Assembly: GCA_005223035.1 (NCBI GenBank) | Contig: NJBK01000006.1 | Span: 37,310 to 101,309 of the forward strand | Source: Chloroflexi bacterium B3_Chlor | GTDB lineage: Bacteria > Chloroflexota > Anaerolineae > UBA7937 > B3-Chlor | DNA length: 64,000 nt | Direction of reading: 5' to 3' | Shown: piece after piece, positions 59,780-64,000 of the stretch | Position numbering within the stretch: position 1 is the first letter of the stretch | How the letters are laid out: every line of letters starts with the position of its first letter | The notes under the pieces: model-generated | What the model was told of the DNA's origin: nothing | What the model saw: only the letters and a program-made list of their open reading frames with translations | Databases searched by the model: none | Program-made: the position numbers and the translations under genes

Positions 59780-60634
59780 ATGGAATCGTCTGTGAACTTC
59801 TTCCGCAAGATATATCGACAGGAAGAGGAAAGCCTGGGTGAGTGGCTGGGTCGCCATAAACTCCTCCTGTTCGGATTGGTTGTAGCTGCAGTTCTCATGA
59901 TTCTGTACTTCAAGTACCGTGCTCCATTTCTGGTGCTTCGAGACATGCTGGTTGTCGCACATACTCCGCTATGGGGGGGCCTACTTCTGGCGGTGTGGCT
60001 TGCGGGCTTGACTGTCCGAGCGTACAGGGTCCACAAGGTCGCCGAGCAGCGGGAGTTCGTCGAGGATTTTCGGCATGGTCTAGACCAGTGGGAGTATTAT
60101 GGAGCATGGCGTACTGAGAAGGAAGATCGCCGTCACTTACTCACAGTCACAGAGTCCGGCGACGGAGGGATAGCCAGGCCTTGCCTCCTGTGGAGAGATT
60201 ACGACTTTGAATTCGACACCAAGATCGTCAGAGGCAACACGACTTGGCTCATCAGAGCTAGAGATATTCTGAACTATGCGATGCTGCAATGCGGCCAATC
60301 TGAACTCTATCCCCACTTCCGGGTAAATGGCATGTGGGTCAGACTGCCCCGGGTTTCCCTTTCGACCACGCTACCGCTGAACACATGGTTCCGCGTGCGA
60401 ATAAGGGTCCAAGGAACTCGGGTGACAGCGAAAGTCACAGTAGACGACGCAGAAACTGAGATCTACAACTGGGATCTCCTGAGACCTAACGTCAGAACAT
60501 TTGTGATTGGCGAAGGAGACCGTACTCAGCGCGCTGACTTGATCCTAAGCTACCCAGTAGGTAGTATAGGATTCCGCGAGTGGAGCGATACTGAATGTGC
60601 TCAGTTCCGCAACGTGCGTGTCAGCAAGATCTAG
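59780..60634 (+). CDS. membrane protein with extracellular LamG-like jelly-roll domain
   Basis: 284 residues. Two membrane helices near 28-46 and 60-80 (LLLFGLVVAAVLMILYF, WGGLLLAVWLAGLTVRAY), then a concanavalin/LamG-like beta-sandwich (FRHGLDQWEYYGAWRTEKED, WLIRARDILNYAMLQ, TWFRVRIRVQGTRVTAKV, GSIGFREW, FRNVRVSKI). Such folds occur in glycan-binding and 3-keto-disaccharide hydrolase-like proteins; no catalytic residues are evident. It follows the lipoprotein gene by 89 bases. Confidence 0.78.
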   Translation: MESSVNFFRKIYRQEEESLGEWLGRHKLLLFGLVVAAVLMILYFKYRAPFLVLRDMLVVAHTPLWGGLLLAVWLAGLTVRAYRVHKVAEQREFVEDFRHGLDQWEYYGAWRTEKEDRRHLLTVTESGDGGIARPCLLWRDYDFEFDTKIVRGNTTWLIRARDILNYAMLQCGQSELYPHFRVNGMWVRLPRVSLSTTLPLNTWFRVRIRVQGTRVTAKVTVDDAETEIYNWDLLRPNVRTFVIGEGDRTQRADLILSYPVGSIGFREWSDTECAQFRNVRVSKI

Positions 60635-60793
60635 CAACTGCCCAGGAAAGAGTAATCGGTAGTTTGCGTTCATCACTATGAGATGCGTCATCTGGGCTGC
60701 TGTCTCCAGCAAGCCTCTGGCCTCTGAAGGAAAGGACTCCATCCCCGCTCAAATCGGCCGTGTCTGCGAGGTCATCAGGAAACCGTACACGCA

Positions 60794-61867
60794 TCAATAA
60801 TCCCTCGAAAGCAGGTGACGGTTCCCAATGTGCACGTTGACCAGTCCTCTTTCCCTGGCAGCTCGCTCGCATTCCTCGGCGTGCCGCACCGAAGTCCGCG
60901 GTAAGTCGGGCACAAAGAAGTGCGGGTGAAAACCCAGAAGTGAGTAGGGGATGTTGGGATCCAACGAGGCGATGAATTCCGCCAACTGGCCCACCTCTTG
61001 GGCATCCACGTACCCAGGCACCAAGAGGGTGCTGGCTATCACCAGAGGTGGCTCACGTCGTAGAGGGATGCGGGCCGCTGCCCGGGCGAGATTCTCCAGG
61101 GTTCGTTTGTTGGTCACACCCGTCAGCGCTCTGTGCAGATTGTCGTCGTAGGCCTTGAGATCGAACTTGATGCAGCCACCTGTTTCCAGCGAAAGGTCCA
61201 CCGCCCTCTCCAGCAACCTAGGCTGCATCGATCCGTTGGTTTCCCAGCAGACTCTCACTCCCCGCTTTGCCAAAATCTTGGACGTCGATAGAGCGTGAAG
61301 CATCTGGGCCGCAGGGTCCCCCCCGAAGTAGCACACGCAGAACGTACGTAGATTGGCTTTGTCAGCCAGCTCCTGCGCTGTCATGCCCTGATCCTTGGGT
61401 GACATCTGTCGATAATGCCAGTTCTGACAGAAGAGGCAGTTGAAAGTGCAGGCTCCGTAGAACACGGCCAGGTTGTTGCAGCCATGTTTCTCACTGCCTG
61501 CGCACACCCAGGCCCCAACGCAGTTGGTAGGCAGGGGATCATGGTACCAGTGGAGAATGCCCTTGGCGGGGGTCCCGGCCAGGTGGACCAGCTTGCCGCT
61601 GCGGTTGGTCCGCAGTCCACAGAACCCCCGATGCCCTTCAGCGATACCACACTCATTGACACATAGTGGGCACAGAACTCCCTCAGAATCCCGTGGCGGC
61701 TCCGTGGGCAAATCGAACTCCCGGCGCGACGCTACCTGAACCTGGCGGATATGTAGCATCACCTGTTCGGGTTGCCGGCGGATGCAATCAACACAGGCAG
61801 CGAGGTTGCCGGACACCAGGGACGATTTCCCACATATCTGGCACTCACCTCTCGGTATTCCCGTCAC
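60794..61867 (-). CDS. radical SAM protein of the PflX / AmmeMemoRadiSam-like group (COG1313)
   Basis: 357 residues. Two zinc-ribbon-like pairs at the N-terminus (CQICG, CVDC; then CPLCVNECGIAEGHRGFCGLR), then radical SAM motif CTFNCLFC at 140-147, and HGCNNLAVFYG before it. GGDPAAQ, WETNGSM and KFDLKAYDD are the following conserved loops. The group is related to glycyl-radical activating enzymes but its members near no PFL gene have unclear targets. No PFL-like gene in the window. Confidence 0.88.
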   Translation of the reverse strand: MTGIPRGECQICGKSSLVSGNLAACVDCIRRQPEQVMLHIRQVQVASRREFDLPTEPPRDSEGVLCPLCVNECGIAEGHRGFCGLRTNRSGKLVHLAGTPAKGILHWYHDPLPTNCVGAWVCAGSEKHGCNNLAVFYGACTFNCLFCQNWHYRQMSPKDQGMTAQELADKANLRTFCVCYFGGDPAAQMLHALSTSKILAKRGVRVCWETNGSMQPRLLERAVDLSLETGGCIKFDLKAYDDNLHRALTGVTNKRTLENLARAAARIPLRREPPLVIASTLLVPGYVDAQEVGQLAEFIASLDPNIPYSLLGFHPHFFVPDLPRTSVRHAEECERAARERGLVNVHIGNRHLLSRDY

Positions 61868-61957
61868 GACACGCTCCCGGAGGCATTGCTGGTCACGAAT
61901 TGCATCATCGGCGCCCGCATCAAGGCGATCTCACGCGCCAGGAGTGACACAGACGAG

Positions 61958-61990
61958 TATAAAAAAGCCGCCTGCGGTCACAGGCGGCTC
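61958..61990 (-). terminator. rho-independent terminator of the Cys-rich protein gene
   Basis: On the minus strand: GCCGCCTG-TGACCG-CAGGCGGC followed by TTTTTTATA. Confidence 0.8.
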
Positions 61991-62019
61991 TATCGAATCC
62001 GCGCAGGTTGCGGAAGTCC

Positions 62020-62376
62020 TTACGGATAGGTGGCCTCTTCCTCCAACACCTCGCCTGTCCGGAGATACCTCAGCAGATCTTCCTTCGCCTTATCGAAGTG
62101 CGCGATCAGGGCGTCGTCAGTCTCCTTGATCATGCCGATGATGCGTCTCGCGCAAGCGGAGCAACCAAGAGAAGCCTTGTAGCTCCCGGGATTACACCGC
62201 AAACACCCACATAGCCTTATCATCATCAAGGAGAAGGCCAAGGCATCTTCGTCGGTTTCCGGCAAGTCGGCCACACGCTCTACCAGACTCCGCCACTGCC
62301 CGTCCCCCACTTCCATGAGAGCCAAGACACTCTCATGTGGGAACAACAACTCGGCCCTGAAATACACAGTCTTCAT
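62020..62376 (-). CDS. small cysteine-rich protein of unknown function
   Basis: 118 residues from ATG 62376 (GAGGTGA upstream). CGCLRCNPGSYKASLGCSAC gives five Cys in 20 residues, most likely a metal or Fe-S site. The rest is helical (VERVADLPETDEDALAF, FDKAKEDLLRYLRTG). It is a single-gene unit with its own promoter (62591-62619), a leader of about 205 bases and a strong terminator. Family not recognised. Confidence 0.68.
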   Translation of the reverse strand: MKTVYFRAELLFPHESVLALMEVGDGQWRSLVERVADLPETDEDALAFSLMMIRLCGCLRCNPGSYKASLGCSACARRIIGMIKETDDALIAHFDKAKEDLLRYLRTGEVLEEEATYP

Positions 62377-62583
62377 TTGGGGCCGTCACCTCTCATATGC
62401 TATACATGGAGAAAGCACTTACTATTGCCTGCAATCAACAAGAAGTGGTGTCTAATGAACCTGCCTCCTCCTGTCCGAGAGAGATGACTCTCCGTCGAGC
62501 ACCGATAGATTCCCGCTGTCCAGAGACCTTGCCTCTATACAAAAGTGGGGTGAGTCCAGAGCCCTCACACCCACGGGAGAATC
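62377..62583 (-). other. long 5' leader without recognised element
   Basis: About 205 bases between the promoter and the Cys-rich protein gene. It contains inverted segments (CTCTGGACTCACCCC, CTCTGGACAGCGGG; GAGAGTCATCTCTCTC) but no match to a riboswitch class I know. The rest of the gap to 62772 holds nothing I can support. Confidence 0.4.
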
Positions 62584-62590
62584 TACTACT

Positions 62591-62619
62591 ATTTTACCAC
62601 ATTTTCCTCAAGTTGTCAA
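62591..62619 (-). promoter_or_regulatory. near-consensus promoter of the Cys-rich protein gene
   Basis: On the minus strand: TTGACA, 17-base spacer, TAAAAT. Confidence 0.7.
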
Positions 62620-62772
62620 GCATTTGTTAATACAGATTGAGTAAGAAATGCATACTATTCTACATGTCGTGGCAGAATCGCTGACACGGTACTATATCTA
62701 GTAGCAGGTGCGCCGGCAAGAACAGTTGCTTGGTTTGACGTTCCGTCGGTCCTTGCGACCTGCACCGATTCA

Positions 62773-63219
62773 TCAGCCCACTGGCTCAAAGCAGAACGCC
62801 TGAGCGAAGCAGTGTTGCACGCAGCTGGGCCACAACTCTCGCTCCACCCTCTCCAGGCAGAGATCACATTTGAAGGCCACGCCGTCCTCCTCACTGAAGA
62901 AGATCGCTCCGTAGGGGCAGGCCTCCATACAGAGCTCACAGCCCGTGCAGTCGGCGGAGTCGATGAGGACTATACCATCCTCGCGTTGCGCGATCACTCC
63001 CTCGGGACAAGCCTCCACACAGGGAGGCGAGGCACAGTGCACACATACCATGAGCAGGTAGTGGCCGCGCTTCTCTGCCTCGGAGCTCGCTGCATCGGAC
63101 CGCACGACCTTGATCCAGCTAAGCTTCTCAGGGGGGATGCCATGTACCTCCTTGCAGGCTATCTCACAAGCATAGCAGCCCATGCATTTCTTGGCGTCGA
63201 CACTTAACATACCATTCAT
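62773..63219 (-). CDS. iron-sulfur subunit of a molybdopterin oxidoreductase (DmsB/NrfC-like)
   Basis: 148 residues with four cluster motifs in the usual order: CMGCYACEIACKE, CVHCASPPCVEACP, CTGCELCMEACPYG and CDLC...CVQHC. It carries electrons from or to the catalytic subunit encoded 17 bases upstream. ATG 63219 or 63210 (MLSVDAKKC) are possible starts. No membrane anchor subunit follows in the window, and no signal peptide is seen. Confidence 0.92.
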   Translation of the reverse strand: MNGMLSVDAKKCMGCYACEIACKEVHGIPPEKLSWIKVVRSDAASSEAEKRGHYLLMVCVHCASPPCVEACPEGVIAQREDGIVLIDSADCTGCELCMEACPYGAIFFSEEDGVAFKCDLCLERVERELWPSCVQHCFAQAFCFEPVG

Positions 63220-63236
63220 CCCCTTGCACCCCCCGG

Positions 63237-64000
63237 TCAGTCTTCAGCAGGATAGACTCGGCATGAGATGCCCCGCGTCTGGATGGCCCCCACGAAGGGA
63301 TCATAAGGCGGATCGTTGCCGATCAAGACGTTGATGTTCGCTCGACGGAAGCCGTGAAGCGTCTCTACCCCTTCCTCCGGGAACCACCACGCATGAGTTA
63401 CCATCACCACACGGGGATCGATATTCTCCGTCAGGTAGGCCTTCTGCTTGATGCGGCCTCTCTTGGTCTCGATGTAGACCCAATGATTGTCAGCGATACC
63501 AAGCTCACCAGCAGTCTGCGGATGTATCTCCATCACCGGCTCTGGGACAACCTCTCGGAGGATGGGTATCTCCCGGTTTTCGGAGTGGAAGAAGACCGGA
63601 ATGCGAGCGGTCGTCATGATCAAGGGATATTCCTTGGCCAGTTCCGGGTCGCTGTACGGCGTCCCGGGAGGTTCCTGATAGGCAGGCAGCGGGTCGTACC
63701 CCCAATCGGCGAATCGCTGCGAGTAGAGCTCCACCTTCCCAGATGGGGTCTTGAACCCCTTCTTTTGGTATTTCCGGTATTCCTGGGGCCCCTCCAGATA
63801 GCCCAACTGCTTGAACTCCTCGAAGGTTATCCCTGCTGGTTCCAGGATATGATCCAGCGATTCCTCTACGTCTTCCCAGAAATACTCTTCATACCCTAGC
63901 CGTTTGCCCAATTCATTCATGATCTTCTGGTCGGACCAGGCCTCCCCTACCTGGGCTACCTTTTGGCGCGGCCACAGGAGGCCGCAGCGCTGCCAGTAGT
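63237..64000 (-). CDS. molybdopterin oxidoreductase catalytic subunit (DMSO reductase family), C-terminal part
   Basis: The frame is open through the right edge (upstream codons ...QKVAQVGEAWSDQKI), so the track start at 63920 is an internal Met. FKTPSGKVELYSQRFADWGY starts the connector, and the C-terminal MopB_CT domain has YPLIMTTARIPVFFHSENR, VMEIHPQTAGELGI and VVMVTHAWWFPEEG, which line the second pterin. The metal may be Mo or W. Substrate not told; the family includes DMSO, thiosulfate and formate enzymes. Confidence 0.92.
   Translation of the reverse strand, partial: YWQRCGLLWPRQKVAQVGEAWSDQKIMNELGKRLGYEEYFWEDVEESLDHILEPAGITFEEFKQLGYLEGPQEYRKYQKKGFKTPSGKVELYSQRFADWGYDPLPAYQEPPGTPYSDPELAKEYPLIMTTARIPVFFHSENREIPILREVVPEPVMEIHPQTAGELGIADNHWVYIETKRGRIKQKAYLTENIDPRVVMVTHAWWFPEEGVETLHGFRRANINVLIGNDPPYDPFVGAIQTRGISCRVYPAED

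Overview
The window reads as a gene-dense piece of chromosome from an anaerobic bacterium. I infer Chloroflexota (Anaerolineae-like). The reasons are the number of very large GT39-type membrane proteins with Ig-like tails, the lipoproteins with Pro/Thr linkers and propeller or jelly-roll folds, the tungsten aldehyde oxidoreductase operon and the many SD-led GTG/TTG starts. The phylum is inferred, not proven. Promoters are consistently of the TTGACA-17-TATAAT type, and several were used to choose start codons.

Layout. 0-5 kb: a truncated membrane protein missing from the ORF track, a PAP2-like protein, a degenerate alpha/beta hydrolase, a small DUF4258-like protein and a Cys-rich unknown. 5-9.8 kb: a methyltransferase, then a minus-strand operon for oxidative amino-acid metabolism (polyferredoxin, AOR, MoaD-like carrier, class III aminotransferase). 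9.8-14.4 kb: a divergent operon with a propeller lipoprotein, a GNAT transferase, an N-acylamino-acid racemase and THEP1 NTPase. 14.5-18.5 kb: a GH38 remnant, threonine dehydratase and a polar amino-acid ABC transporter. 18.5-19.4 kb: a repeat-flanked GIY-YIG gene next to a duplicated fragment of THEP1. 19.4-23.9 kb: housekeeping and envelope genes (DnaQ-WYL, PlsC, LysM-YkuD, QueD, RdgB, hydrolase).

23.9-37.2 kb and 46.4-57.1 kb are two blocks of giant membrane glycosyltransferase-like proteins. Five of them carry one to three copies (eleven in all) of the same C-terminal beta domain, and one ends in an ILEI/FAM3-like domain. Between the 23.9 and 31.3 kb genes lies a group of secreted or anchored proteins: Ig-like, FecR-like and C25/gingipain-like. 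37.2-46.3 kb holds FolC, TrxB, a methyltransferase, PBP1A-SurE-nitroreductase and IlvE. 49.3-51.5 kb is a cluster of decayed genes.

57.2-58.1 kb holds rplI and a Cys-rich partner. 58.1-58.9 kb is the most puzzling stretch: three strong promoters, a tRNA-like fold with no normal D-arm, a candidate terminated small RNA whose 5' end is complementary over 15 nt to two neighbouring transcripts, and a duplicated tiny membrane ORF. After this come a two-repeat lipoprotein, a LamG-like membrane protein, a radical SAM enzyme, a Cys-rich protein with a long leader, and an iron-sulfur plus molybdopterin oxidoreductase pair that runs off the right edge.

Together the genes suggest an anaerobe that imports and deaminates amino acids, moves electrons through ferredoxin-linked W/Mo enzymes, and invests heavily in surface glycosylation and anchored surface proteins. 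Domain names come from pattern recognition only. No searches were run.
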